64,000 nucleotides of DNA, taken from NCBI GenBank assembly GCA_050633785.1, contig JBOEHE010000009.1:20617-84616 (forward strand), given 5' to 3'. Positions 18,078 through 26,777 of this stretch are shown here, piece by piece (positions within the stretch are counted from its first letter, which is position 1; each line of letters opens with the position of its first letter). The notes below the pieces were generated by a model. The model was not told the DNA's origin. It ran no database searches and saw nothing but the letters and a program-made list of their open reading frames with translations. Both the position numbers and the translations under genes were made by a program. This DNA comes from CALKZN01 sp050633785 (GTDB lineage: Bacteria > Pseudomonadota > Gammaproteobacteria > Arenicellales > Arenicellaceae).

Positions 18078-18968
18078 ATGAAACAAATAATTAGAATAAT
18101 GGTAATGATATTTATCTTGATTGGGCATTCAGTAAGTACACTTTACGCTCAGGAAATGAGAGTGGTTTATCCCCAGTTAAGTGCTGAAGATAGCCGACTT
18201 AATGACATTATCGAACTGCTTGAGGCGTCGTTGGAGGTGACTGTTGAGAAGTACGGTCCATATGAATTACTCCAAAGTGATGATCTGATGGGGGAGCAAC
18301 GCTCTGTTCAGGAACTCATAAAAAATAAAAACATTAATTTGATTTGGATGAGTACATCGCCTGAGAGGGAAAAGACTTTACTACCGATTCGAATACCATT
18401 GCGTAAAGGTTTGTTGGGTTATCGTATTTTTGTGATTAATAAAAATAAACAAGCGATTTTTTCAAGAATAAGGGATGTATCTGAACTCAAGAGGTTGGTT
18501 TTAGGTCAAGGGCATGATTGGGGAGATGTTAAAGTGTACGAGGCTGGAGGATTTGAGCTGGAAACTGCCGATAAATTTACGAGTTTATTTAAAATGGTGC
18601 ACAAAGGGCGTTTTGATTATTTCCCTTTAGGGGTGAATGAAGCCCCTGGTGAAGTTGAGTCACGTGTTGCGGATTTACCTGATTTATCGCTAGAAAAAGA
18701 ATTGATGTTGTTTTATCAATGGCCTTATTATTTTTTTGTTTCCAGAGACAATGTTAAATTAGCCGAACGAATTCAGGAAGGTCTTGAGATCATGATCAAA
18801 AATGGAATGTTTGATCAGATATTTTTGAAGTATCACGCGGCAACTATTGAGAAGGCGAATATGGGACAGCGCCGGTTATTTCGCTTAGAAAATCCTTTGT
18901 TACCACCCGAAACGCCTTTTAATAATGACAAGCTTTGGTATGACCCACTGAGCATAACAGCCCAATAA
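18078..18968 (+). CDS. Periplasmic solute-binding-like protein, copy 2
   Basis: 296 aa with a signal peptide (residues 1 to about 25, ending STLYAQ). It matches the protein at 9012-9902 through its length: IRIPLRKGLLGYRIFVINKN, LGQGHDWGDVKVY, KGRFDYFPLGVNEA and GMFDQIFLKYH. It has no HAMP partner and no permease next to it. Placed between a ROK operator and glk, it is under sugar control. It may bind a sugar-related ligand or act as a sensory partner of the HAMP protein at 9923-10678 (inference). An AGGA ribosome site precedes the ATG. Confidence 0.8.
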   Translation: MKQIIRIMVMIFILIGHSVSTLYAQEMRVVYPQLSAEDSRLNDIIELLEASLEVTVEKYGPYELLQSDDLMGEQRSVQELIKNKNINLIWMSTSPEREKTLLPIRIPLRKGLLGYRIFVINKNKQAIFSRIRDVSELKRLVLGQGHDWGDVKVYEAGGFELETADKFTSLFKMVHKGRFDYFPLGVNEAPGEVESRVADLPDLSLEKELMLFYQWPYYFFVSRDNVKLAERIQEGLEIMIKNGMFDQIFLKYHAATIEKANMGQRRLFRLENPLLPPETPFNNDKLWYDPLSITAQ

Positions 18969-19057
18969 TGGCATTTTCTACTGTAGTTAAGCTCGAAACA
19001 AGGCAGGGATTTATGCATATAGGTTATTTAAAGTCGATAATTCAAGCCATAAATATC

Positions 19058-19086
19058 TTGACATTAACATCAATTTTAATTAATTT
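19058..19086 (+). promoter_or_regulatory. Sigma-70-like promoter of glk
   Basis: TTGACA (19058-19063), 17 bp, TAATTT (19081-19086), 45 bp before glk. The -10 lies inside the second ROK-type operator, the layout expected for repression. Confidence 0.65.
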
Positions 19087-19110
19087 GTTTTCCGAAAGAA
19101 TTAATTAAAA
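19074..19110. promoter_or_regulatory. ROK-type operator 2, upstream of glk
   Basis: A 37-bp dyad centred on 19092, with TTTTAATTAATT and AATTAATTAAAA as exact outer arms; 14 of 18 positions pair overall. The central TTAATTTGTTTTCC is identical to operator 1 (18028-18039 region). Same regulator inferred. Confidence 0.65.
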
Positions 19111-19130
19111 AATATAAATATACTCTTATT

Positions 19131-20105
19131 ATGTCTTTATGTATTGTTGCTGATATTGGTGGTACCAACGCAAGGTTTGCTGTAGAAAACCAAGGGAAGC
19201 TGACGCATATCCAGGTTTATTCATGTCGTGACTTTGCTGATTTTTCAGAGTTACTGGATGCTTATTTTCTGGAAATTAAAGGTTTAGATGTCACAAAAGC
19301 GGCGATTGCAGTAGCCTCTCATGTCAGCCATGATACGGTCGAATTTACTAATCTCCCTTGGAAGTTGGTAATTTCGAAGGTCAGCAAAGCTTATGGCTTT
19401 GAAGAATTTAAAGTATTAAATGACTTTGCTGCTCTGGCAGTTGCTGTGCCTCTTCTTGGTGGTGATCAATTGATTCAAATTGGCGGTGGAGAGTCAAACC
19501 CAAATGCAGCAAAAGCGCTTATTGGTGCAGGTACTGGGCTTGGAGTATCAGGTTTGTTGCCGCATGATAATGTATGGGTGCCAATTCAAGGACAGGGCGG
19601 GCATATCACCATAGGTCCAACTAATTCTCTGGAAAATAAATTGTTTGAATATATTCTGCGTGAAAATGGGCATGTCTCCGCAGAGTGCGTATTAAGCGGT
19701 AAAGGCTTGGTGTCATTGTATAAAGCCATGGCCGCTGTTCATGGCATTCCCATTCGAGAATTTACGCCAGCAGATATCGTTTCCAACGGGTTGGCCGATG
19801 AACCGACGTGTTCCAATGTCTTGAAAACGTTTTGCGAAATTCTTGGCAGCACGGCAGGTGATCTGGCTTTGACCTTAGGTGCGAGAGGCGGAGTTTATAT
19901 TGGTGGTGGGATAGTTACTCATATGAAGGATTACTTCCACAGCACACCATTCTTTCGCCAAAGATTTGAACACAAAGGGTGCATGGCTGAATACATTGAA
20001 AAGATTCCTGCTTATCTGATTTCAGAAACCAGAGCCGGTCTGTTGGGTGCGCTTGAATCAACCAACCCTGACTATAAAGATATTGGAATAACATACTCAA
20101 CATAG
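19131..20105 (+). CDS. glk: Glucokinase
   Basis: 324 aa, E. coli Glk-type length. The ATP-binding ADIGGTNARFAV opens the protein, followed by VLNDFAALAVAVPLL, IGAGTGLGVSGLL, GQGGHITIGP and YIGGGIVTHMKDYF, all typical of bacterial glucokinase (Pfam Glucokinase, not ROK). It phosphorylates incoming glucose to glucose 6-phosphate for the Zwf-Pgl-Edd-Eda route encoded downstream. It has its own promoter overlapped by a ROK operator; the ABC importer genes follow after 66 bp. The ribosome site is weak. Confidence 0.95.
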   Translation: MSLCIVADIGGTNARFAVENQGKLTHIQVYSCRDFADFSELLDAYFLEIKGLDVTKAAIAVASHVSHDTVEFTNLPWKLVISKVSKAYGFEEFKVLNDFAALAVAVPLLGGDQLIQIGGGESNPNAAKALIGAGTGLGVSGLLPHDNVWVPIQGQGGHITIGPTNSLENKLFEYILRENGHVSAECVLSGKGLVSLYKAMAAVHGIPIREFTPADIVSNGLADEPTCSNVLKTFCEILGSTAGDLALTLGARGGVYIGGGIVTHMKDYFHSTPFFRQRFEHKGCMAEYIEKIPAYLISETRAGLLGALESTNPDYKDIGITYST

Positions 20106-20171
20106 TGTGTAGTTCAGAAAATATAACAAAAAAAATAGTACTTAATAAAATATAAATGTGAGGAAAACTAA

Positions 20172-21434
20172 ATGATTAAAATGACGAGTAAAATTGTATT
20201 GGCCGCTAGCTGTTTGAGTATGGCCAGTTTTGCCAGTGCTGGAGAAGTTGAAGTATTGCATTACTGGACATCCGGCGGTGAAGCAAAGTCTGTTGCTCAA
20301 TTGCAGCGTCTGTTGCAAGCTAAGGGGCATACTTGGAAAGATTTTGCTGTCGCTGGTGGCGGTGGTGATAATGCAACAACAGTTTTAAAGTCACGAGCTG
20401 TAGCAGGTAACCCGCCTACGGCGGCACAAATCAAAGGACCTTCAATCCAGGAATGGGGCGACCAAGGTGTTCTTGCTGATATTGATGGAGTTGCGAAAGC
20501 GGCTAAGTGGGATGAATTGCTACCAGGTGTTGTGGCTGATGTCATGAAATATGAAGGCAAGTATGTTGCTGCACCAGTCAATGTTCATCGTGTAAATTGG
20601 ATGTGGGCAAACCCTGAAGCTTTCAAAAAAGCAGGTGCTACAGTTCCAACAACATGGGATGAGTTTTTTGTTGCAGCAGATAAACTTAAAGCAGCAGGTA
20701 TCACCCCAGTAGCTTATGGTGGTCAGCCTTGGCAGGACTTTACCGTATTTGAATCAGTAGTATTGGGAGTTGGTGGTGCTGATTTATACAATAAAGTATT
20801 TGTTGAAATTGATGCTGCAGCTATGAACTCTTCAGAAATGAAGCAGTCATTTGATGTGTTTAAACGTATCAAAGCTTATACCGATGCTGGTGCACCAGGG
20901 CGTGAATGGAATGTTGCTACAGGCATGGTCATCGAAGGTAAAGCGGCTATGCAATTCATGGGCGACTGGGCTAAAGGTGAATTCACTGCAGCTGGTAAAA
21001 AACCAGGGTCAGACTATTTGTGTTTGCCAGCTCCAGGAACTCAAGGTGCTTTTACGTTCAATATCGACAGTTTCATTTTATTTGATCAAAAATCGAAGGA
21101 TTCTGCTGCAGCACGTAATGCTTTGGCTGAGACCATCATGGAGCCAGAGTTTCAAGAAATCTTTAACTTGAACAAAGGTTCTATTCCAGCTCGTTTGAAC
21201 ATGCCTCGTGATAAGTTTGACAGCTGTGCAACATCCTCTATGGACGAATTCGTCGGCAGTGCCAAAACCAACAGTCTGGTTCCCAGTGTTGCTCACGGCA
21301 TGGCTGTGTTCGATTCAATCAAAGGTGCAATGGAAGATGTTGTTACTAAGTTCTATAACACTGACAGTATGACTTCCGATCAGGCTGTAGAACAGTTTGC
21401 CAAATCTGCATTAGCGGCAAAAGCCGATATTTAA
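20172..21434 (+). CDS. Sugar ABC transporter periplasmic binding protein (GtsA-like)
   Basis: 420 aa with a signal peptide ending SFASAGEV and a GAGGA ribosome site. EVLHYWTSGGEAKSVAQL at the mature N-terminus and GYxxA-like WMWANPEAFKKAG are typical of the glucose/mannose branch of SBP family 1. It is followed by two permeases and an ATPase and sits between glk and zwf, so glucose (or mannose) is the likely ligand. A long RNA hairpin just downstream may favour its expression over the permeases. Confidence 0.93.
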   Translation: MIKMTSKIVLAASCLSMASFASAGEVEVLHYWTSGGEAKSVAQLQRLLQAKGHTWKDFAVAGGGGDNATTVLKSRAVAGNPPTAAQIKGPSIQEWGDQGVLADIDGVAKAAKWDELLPGVVADVMKYEGKYVAAPVNVHRVNWMWANPEAFKKAGATVPTTWDEFFVAADKLKAAGITPVAYGGQPWQDFTVFESVVLGVGGADLYNKVFVEIDAAAMNSSEMKQSFDVFKRIKAYTDAGAPGREWNVATGMVIEGKAAMQFMGDWAKGEFTAAGKKPGSDYLCLPAPGTQGAFTFNIDSFILFDQKSKDSAAARNALAETIMEPEFQEIFNLNKGSIPARLNMPRDKFDSCATSSMDEFVGSAKTNSLVPSVAHGMAVFDSIKGAMEDVVTKFYNTDSMTSDQAVEQFAKSALAAKADI

Positions 21435-21488
21435 GAGGCGGTTGGACTAGATAGCAGTTCTTAACTAAGCTGTTATTGTAATGCTCTT

Positions 21489-21549
21489 TTGGGTGGTGCT
21501 TAAGTGCTTGTACTCGTAGATAAAAGTACAACATGAAAGTGCCACCCAA
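21489..21549 (+). promoter_or_regulatory. Two-tier hairpin after the binding-protein gene
   Basis: Outer arms TTGGGTGG (21489-21496) and CCACCCAA (21542-21549) enclose an inner stem TTGTACT (21508-21514) and AGTACAA (21525-21531). No T-run follows, so full termination is unlikely. Such structures in ABC operons commonly stabilise the upstream binding-protein mRNA or limit read-through to the permeases. Confidence 0.55.
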
Positions 21550-21582
21550 TATTTAACCTTCAAACCGTCAGTAGTAAAAACT

Positions 21583-22506
21583 ATGAACAATGTCTCAAAT
21601 AGCACAGCTGGTTTTTCCAAACCCAGTGTGCTCGATAAGATTTCAGTCTGGCTGCCTAAAATTGTAGTTGGGCCGACATTTCTTATCATGGTTGTATTCG
21701 TCTATGGGTTTATCCTGTGGAATGGCTATTTATCATTCTCAAAATCCAGGCTCTTGCCAAACTATGATTGGGCTGGATTAAAAGCCTATAAGACCCTCTT
21801 TTCTCTTGAACGTTGGGATGTTGCATCCTTAAATCTGGTCAAGTTTGGTTGTTTGTTTGTCTTGACTTGCATGGTGTTGGGCCTGTTGCTGGCAATTCTT
21901 CTGGATCAGAAAATACGCGCAGAAGGGTTTCTGCGAACTGTTTATCTGTATCCAATGGCATTATCTTTTATTGTTACTGGTACCGTCTGGAAATGGATTT
22001 TGAACCCCGAATTGGGGCTTGAAAAATTTATGAATAACCTTGGATTCGAAAATTTCCAGTTTGACTGGTTGGTGAATCCTGAATTTTCGATCTACACCGT
22101 AGTGATTGCCGGAATGTGGCAGTCGACAGGTTTTGTTATGGCCTTATTTCTGGCAGGCTTAAGGGGAATTGATGGAGAAATAATCAAAGCGGCTCAGGTC
22201 GATGGAGCCAGCCTGCCAACAATTTACCGTCGCATTATCATTCCAAGCCTGCGGCCTGTATTTTTCAGTGTATTTATTATTCTGCTGCACATTGCGATTA
22301 AAAGCTTTGATTTGATTGTTGCACTGACCAGCGGTGGACCAGGCTATTCCTCAGATGTGCCAGCTACCTTCATGTACACCTATTCCTTCTCACGTGGACA
22401 GATTGCTGTAGGATCGGCAAGCGCCACCATGATGTTGCTGGCCATTGTCGCCATTATCGTACCGTATCTTTATTCAGAATTGAGGCAGGCCAATAATGAA
22501 CACTAG
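21583..22506 (+). CDS. Sugar ABC transporter permease (GtsB-like)
   Basis: 307 aa with six hydrophobic segments. The EAA loop ...EIIKAAQVDGASLPTIYRRI, ending in a conserved glycine region, docks the ATPase. An N-terminal cytoplasmic tail precedes TM1 (VVGPTFLIMVVFVYGFILW). It pairs with the next permease, whose start overlaps its stop by 11 bp. It belongs to the MalF/UgpA class for monosaccharides. Confidence 0.93.
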   Translation: MNNVSNSTAGFSKPSVLDKISVWLPKIVVGPTFLIMVVFVYGFILWNGYLSFSKSRLLPNYDWAGLKAYKTLFSLERWDVASLNLVKFGCLFVLTCMVLGLLLAILLDQKIRAEGFLRTVYLYPMALSFIVTGTVWKWILNPELGLEKFMNNLGFENFQFDWLVNPEFSIYTVVIAGMWQSTGFVMALFLAGLRGIDGEIIKAAQVDGASLPTIYRRIIIPSLRPVFFSVFIILLHIAIKSFDLIVALTSGGPGYSSDVPATFMYTYSFSRGQIAVGSASATMMLLAIVAIIVPYLYSELRQANNEH

Positions 22507-23380
22507 TTATTTCAATTCTCGATTCTTTGGCAAGTTATTCATCTACAGTGCTTTAGCTCTGTTTGCGATGTATTTTCTGGTTCCCTTGTATGTCATGGTC
22601 ATGACGTCCTTTAAGACCCTGCCTGAAATCCGTTCCGGTAATATCGCCTCGTTGCCAGCATCATTGAATCTGGAAGCCTGGAAGATAGCCTGGTCTGGTG
22701 ATGTCAATGCTCAATGCCAGCAAGGTGTTTCCTGTCAGGGACTTTCCGTGTATTTCTGGAATTCTGTTTTGATGGCGGTTCCTGCTGTATTGATCTCTAC
22801 AGTGATAGGTGCACTGAATGGTTATGTGCTCACCAAATGGAGATTCAAAGGCAGTAATATTTTCTTTGGAATGCTCCTTCTTGGGTGTTTTATCCCTTTT
22901 CAAGTCATTCTTTTACCCATGTCACAAGTCTTGGGAGAGTTGGGTCTTTCTGGAACCATCTCCGGCCTGATTTTTGTGCATGTGGTGTATGGTATTGCTT
23001 TCACTACCTTATTTTTCAGAAATTACTATATAACGATACCGACGGCATTAGTGCAAGCTGCACAGATTGATGGCGCCGGTTTCTGGTTGATTTTCAGACG
23101 TATTATTCTGCCATTATCAGTGCCAATTATTGTGGTTTCTGTCATCTGGCAATTTACCCAGATATGGAACGATTTTCTATTTGGCGTAATCTATTCGGAT
23201 AGCCAATCACAGCCAGTGATGGTCGCCTTGAACAATCTGGTCAACACTACCACAGGCATCAAGCGCTATAACGTTGATATGGCGGGCGCTTTTATTGCCG
23301 GAATTCCAACGTTACTGGTCTATATCATCGCCGGTAAATACTTTGTCAGGGGGCTGACTGCTGGGGCAGTTAAAGGCTAA
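22496..23380 (+). CDS. Sugar ABC transporter permease (GtsC-like)
   Basis: 294 aa, MalG/UgpE class, with six membrane segments. TSFKTLPEIRSGNI follows TM1, and the EAA motif ALVQAAQIDGAGFWLIFRRI is in the second half. The start has a GAGG site within the end of the previous gene, consistent with translational coupling. It forms the translocation pore with the GtsB-like partner. Confidence 0.93.
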   Translation: MNTSYFNSRFFGKLFIYSALALFAMYFLVPLYVMVMTSFKTLPEIRSGNIASLPASLNLEAWKIAWSGDVNAQCQQGVSCQGLSVYFWNSVLMAVPAVLISTVIGALNGYVLTKWRFKGSNIFFGMLLLGCFIPFQVILLPMSQVLGELGLSGTISGLIFVHVVYGIAFTTLFFRNYYITIPTALVQAAQIDGAGFWLIFRRIILPLSVPIIVVSVIWQFTQIWNDFLFGVIYSDSQSQPVMVALNNLVNTTTGIKRYNVDMAGAFIAGIPTLLVYIIAGKYFVRGLTAGAVKG

Positions 23381-23423
23381 TGAATACTATTAAATTAAAT
23401 GATCTATTGATGGGGAGAAGTAC

Positions 23424-24515
23424 ATGCATGCTCTGAATATTAATAATGTATGCAAGAAATTTGGACAAACTGAGATACTGAAAGAAATTAATATCAGTAT
23501 CAATGCAGGAGAATTTCTTATTCTGGTTGGGCCTTCCGGCTGCGGCAAATCAACATTGTTGAATATGATTGCTGGGCTTGAATCAGTCACATCGGGCAAC
23601 ATTCATATTGGTGATCGAGATGTAACCCAACTGGCACCTAAAGACCGTGATATAGCCATGGTTTTCCAGTCGTATGCTTTATACCCTAATATGAATGTGC
23701 GAAAGAACATTTCATTTGGCCTGGAAATCCAGAACAAACCCAAGGCTGAAATAGACAGTACGATAGAACGTGTTGCCAAACTCTTGCAAATGGAAAACCT
23801 GCTGGACCGTAAACCATCACAATTGTCAGGTGGGCAACGTCAGCGAGTTGCCATGGGGCGAGCTCTGGCGAGAGATCCATCGATTTTTCTATTTGACGAA
23901 CCATTGAGTAATCTTGATGCGAAACTAAGGGTGGAAATGCGTGCTGAAATTAAATTGCTTCACCAGCGTATGAAGACGACTATCGTCTATGTAACACACG
24001 ACCAGATTGAAGCGATGACTCTTGGCGATCGTATTGCCGTAATGAAAGACGGCATTGTTCAACAGTTTGGTTCACCTGATGATGTTTATACTCGGCCAGA
24101 TAATATGTTTGTCGCCAGTTTTATGGGTTCTCCTTCAATGAACTTTGTTCCTGTCATGTTGAGTGAGGATGCCAAGACATTCACTTTGCGCAGTGATGTT
24201 GAAGAAAAGAATTTTCCTGTACCAGAAGGGACTTCAGGACTGGATGCTTATAAAGGTAAAGAAGTTATTCTGGGAATCCGGCCAGAGCACTTCCATAATC
24301 GACGCAATCGGGATGAGTTCTTTATTTCTGTACCTTCAGCTTTGCAGGAATTTACCGGACCAGATTTGATGACCTACACCAACCTGAACTCCGAACGAAT
24401 TATTTGCCGACGCAACCCGCGTGAGGGCTCGGTTGCCGGAGACAACGTTGAGTTGGGTATTAAGATAGAGCAAGTTGTTTTTTATGATAAGACAACCCAA
24501 TTGAGGATTGTTTAA
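23424..24515 (+). CDS. Sugar ABC transporter ATPase (MalK/UgpC/MsmK type)
   Basis: 363 aa. Walker A GPSGCGKST lies near residues 36-44, then the Q-loop MVFQSYALYPNMNV, signature LSGGQRQRVAMGRAL, Walker B FLFDEPLSNLDAKLR and H-loop VTHDQIEAM. A C-terminal TOBE/OB extension of about 120 residues is typical of carbohydrate importers. It completes the glucose-type importer (20172-24515) and is followed 64 bp later by zwf. Confidence 0.95.
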   Translation: MHALNINNVCKKFGQTEILKEINISINAGEFLILVGPSGCGKSTLLNMIAGLESVTSGNIHIGDRDVTQLAPKDRDIAMVFQSYALYPNMNVRKNISFGLEIQNKPKAEIDSTIERVAKLLQMENLLDRKPSQLSGGQRQRVAMGRALARDPSIFLFDEPLSNLDAKLRVEMRAEIKLLHQRMKTTIVYVTHDQIEAMTLGDRIAVMKDGIVQQFGSPDDVYTRPDNMFVASFMGSPSMNFVPVMLSEDAKTFTLRSDVEEKNFPVPEGTSGLDAYKGKEVILGIRPEHFHNRRNRDEFFISVPSALQEFTGPDLMTYTNLNSERIICRRNPREGSVAGDNVELGIKIEQVVFYDKTTQLRIV

Positions 24516-24579
24516 ATAGTATGAAACAGCCCTCAGTCATGTCAAAAGTAAAGCCTGAAAATGGGTTGAATAAGGCTTT

Positions 24580-26052
24580 ATGACACATAAAATAATACCT
24601 GTAGAGCCGTTTGATTATTTCGTGTTTGGTGGTACTGGTGATCTGGCTCAGCGTAAATTATTGCCTGCTTTGTATCACCGGTTTGTTGATGGACAAATTC
24701 CTGAAACTGCTCGTATCATTGCCTGTGCCAGGTCTGAATACGATGATGCTTCATTCCAGGCTTTGATTGGTCAGGCAATAAACCGTTATGTTGATGATAT
24801 TGACACAGAGGCTCTTGATGCATTTTTATTGTTGTTGAGCTACCACCATCTGGACGTTGCTGACAGTAAGGACTGGAAAGCCCTGGCCAAAGCAGTGAAA
24901 ACGACTGATGCTGAGAGGATCCGAGTACATTATCTGTCGGTTGGCCCCTCGTTGTTTGCTCCAATTATCGATGGTTTGAAGGCCGAAGGCCTGCATCATA
25001 ATGCGCGGTTAGTAGTTGAGAAACCTCTGGGTTTTGACTTTGTATCAGCCAGGGAACTCAATAATCGTTTGTCGAATGCCTTCGATGAGCATCATATTTA
25101 TCGTATTGATCATTATCTTGGTAAAGAGACGGTGCAAAACCTGATGGCCTTACGTTTTGCTAATGCTTTGTTTGAACCGTTATGGAACGCACGATATGTG
25201 GATCATGTGCAGATTACTGCCGCTGAAACTCTGGGTCTGCAAGGCCGCGGCGGGTACTACGATCGCTCTGGTGCCATGCGTGATATGGTGCAGAACCATT
25301 TGTTGCAACTGCTGTGTCTGAGTGCGATGGAACCGCCAGCTGCGTATGATGCCGATAGTGTCCGAGATGAAAAACTCAAAGTGCTGCGCAGTTTAAAGCC
25401 GCTCACTGGTAGTGATGTGTTGAAAAAAACGGTTCGAGGTCAATATGTAGCCAACGACAAGGCCTCTTCGTATTGGCACGATGTTGATAATCCGAACAGT
25501 CAAACCGAAAGTTATGTGGCCATTCAGGCAGAAATTGATAACTGGCGATGGGCAGGCACACCTTTTTATCTGCGTACAGGCAAACGTTTGCGCTCTGATA
25601 TGACAGAAATAACGTTCGTGTTTCGCGAAACACCACACTCTATTTTTGGTGAGTTGGATACACCAATCAAGCCTAATGCTCTGGTTATTCGGTTGCAGCC
25701 CAATGAGGGCATAGACTTGGAAATCATGACCAAAGATCCCGGGCCGGGTGGTTTGCGCTTGCGGCAATCATCCCTTGATACCAGTAATGAGTCTGGCAAA
25801 GAACCAGCTGGGCAGTCATTTCGTATGCCGGATGCTTATGAGCGTTTGTTGCTGGATGTGGTTCGAGGTAATCAGACCCTGTTTATGCGAGGTGATGAGG
25901 TTGAAGCCGCCTGGCATTGGGTTGACCCAATTATCACGGCCTGGCAAGCATCGGGTGAAAGTCCTGAACAGTATGATAATGCCAGTCAAGGTCCTCCTGG
26001 GGCTGTAGACTTGATGGCGGCCAGTGGTCGAAGATGGCGCAGGATTCAATAA
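24580..26052 (+). CDS. zwf: Glucose-6-phosphate 1-dehydrogenase
   Basis: 490 aa, standard length. FGGTGDLAQRKLLPALYHRF near the N-terminus binds NADP, RIDHYLGKETVQNL near residue 174 is the G6PD signature with substrate lysine, and TGKRL comes later. AAGG five bases before the ATG serves as ribosome site. It makes 6-phosphogluconolactone and NAD(P)H. It begins a tight zwf-pgl-edd-eda run, the complete upper ED pathway. Confidence 0.97.
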   Translation: MTHKIIPVEPFDYFVFGGTGDLAQRKLLPALYHRFVDGQIPETARIIACARSEYDDASFQALIGQAINRYVDDIDTEALDAFLLLLSYHHLDVADSKDWKALAKAVKTTDAERIRVHYLSVGPSLFAPIIDGLKAEGLHHNARLVVEKPLGFDFVSARELNNRLSNAFDEHHIYRIDHYLGKETVQNLMALRFANALFEPLWNARYVDHVQITAAETLGLQGRGGYYDRSGAMRDMVQNHLLQLLCLSAMEPPAAYDADSVRDEKLKVLRSLKPLTGSDVLKKTVRGQYVANDKASSYWHDVDNPNSQTESYVAIQAEIDNWRWAGTPFYLRTGKRLRSDMTEITFVFRETPHSIFGELDTPIKPNALVIRLQPNEGIDLEIMTKDPGPGGLRLRQSSLDTSNESGKEPAGQSFRMPDAYERLLLDVVRGNQTLFMRGDEVEAAWHWVDPIITAWQASGESPEQYDNASQGPPGAVDLMAASGRRWRRIQ

Positions 26053-26054
26053 TT

Positions 26055-26756
26055 ATGATTACGAAATACGCTACGAAACATTATGAATTTCATGACGCTA
26101 AGGCACAGGCTCTTGCGCTTGCAGGGCAGGTTGCCGATGATTTATCAGGTTTGTTGCAAACCAAAGAACAGGTCAGTCTGTGTGTGCCGGGTGGATCAAC
26201 TCCATCCTTATTTTTTAATGCTTTGAGCCAGTTTGATCTGGAATGGCAGAGAGTCAGGGTGTTGTTGACTGATGAGCGTTGGGTACCTTTGGATCACCCA
26301 ATGTCAAATGAAGCTCAATTGCGGACGCAGTTTGTGCGTAACGTGGCAACGAAAGTGGAAGTCATTTCATTTTTTGATGCCACTCAGCCAATAGATTCAG
26401 CAGTTGAAACCTTCAATCAGGCACTGGAGCATGTGTTGCCAGTCGATATATGTGTGTTGGGTATGGGCGATGATGGGCATACTGCTTCGTTGTTCCCTGA
26501 CATGCATGGTTTGCAGTCTGCGCTCAATGGACAACTGCCTCCGGCTTTATTGCCAGCAAGGATTCCGAATAAACAGGAGTTACGTGTCAGTCTGAATCTG
26601 AGTGCGCTACTGACGGCTCAGCGGCATTATTTGTTGATAAAAGGTTCTGCCAAGCAAGCGGTAATATTGCAGGCAAGCGAAAAACTCAACCCGAAACTAC
26701 CTATTAGTTATGTACTGGCGGCGTGCTCGGTCGCGGTGTATTACTCAGAGCAATGA
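26055..26756 (+). CDS. pgl: 6-phosphogluconolactonase
   Basis: 233 aa from ATG 26055, which starts 2 bp after the zwf stop; an ATG at 26034 inside zwf would add seven residues. The family stretches SLCVPGGSTPSLFFNAL, LLTDERWVPLDHPMSNE and CVLGMGDDGHTASLFPD are present. It hydrolyses the lactone made by Zwf to 6-phosphogluconate. It sits between zwf and edd with 21 bp to the next gene. Confidence 0.95.
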   Translation: MITKYATKHYEFHDAKAQALALAGQVADDLSGLLQTKEQVSLCVPGGSTPSLFFNALSQFDLEWQRVRVLLTDERWVPLDHPMSNEAQLRTQFVRNVATKVEVISFFDATQPIDSAVETFNQALEHVLPVDICVLGMGDDGHTASLFPDMHGLQSALNGQLPPALLPARIPNKQELRVSLNLSALLTAQRHYLLIKGSAKQAVILQASEKLNPKLPISYVLAACSVAVYYSEQ

Positions 26757-26777
26757 AAAATAACATCAGGAGAGATA

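Noticed and set aside
25393..25767. 124-codon minus-strand frame opposite zwf
   Set aside because: Shadow of zwf; Cys- and His-scattered translation with no domain.
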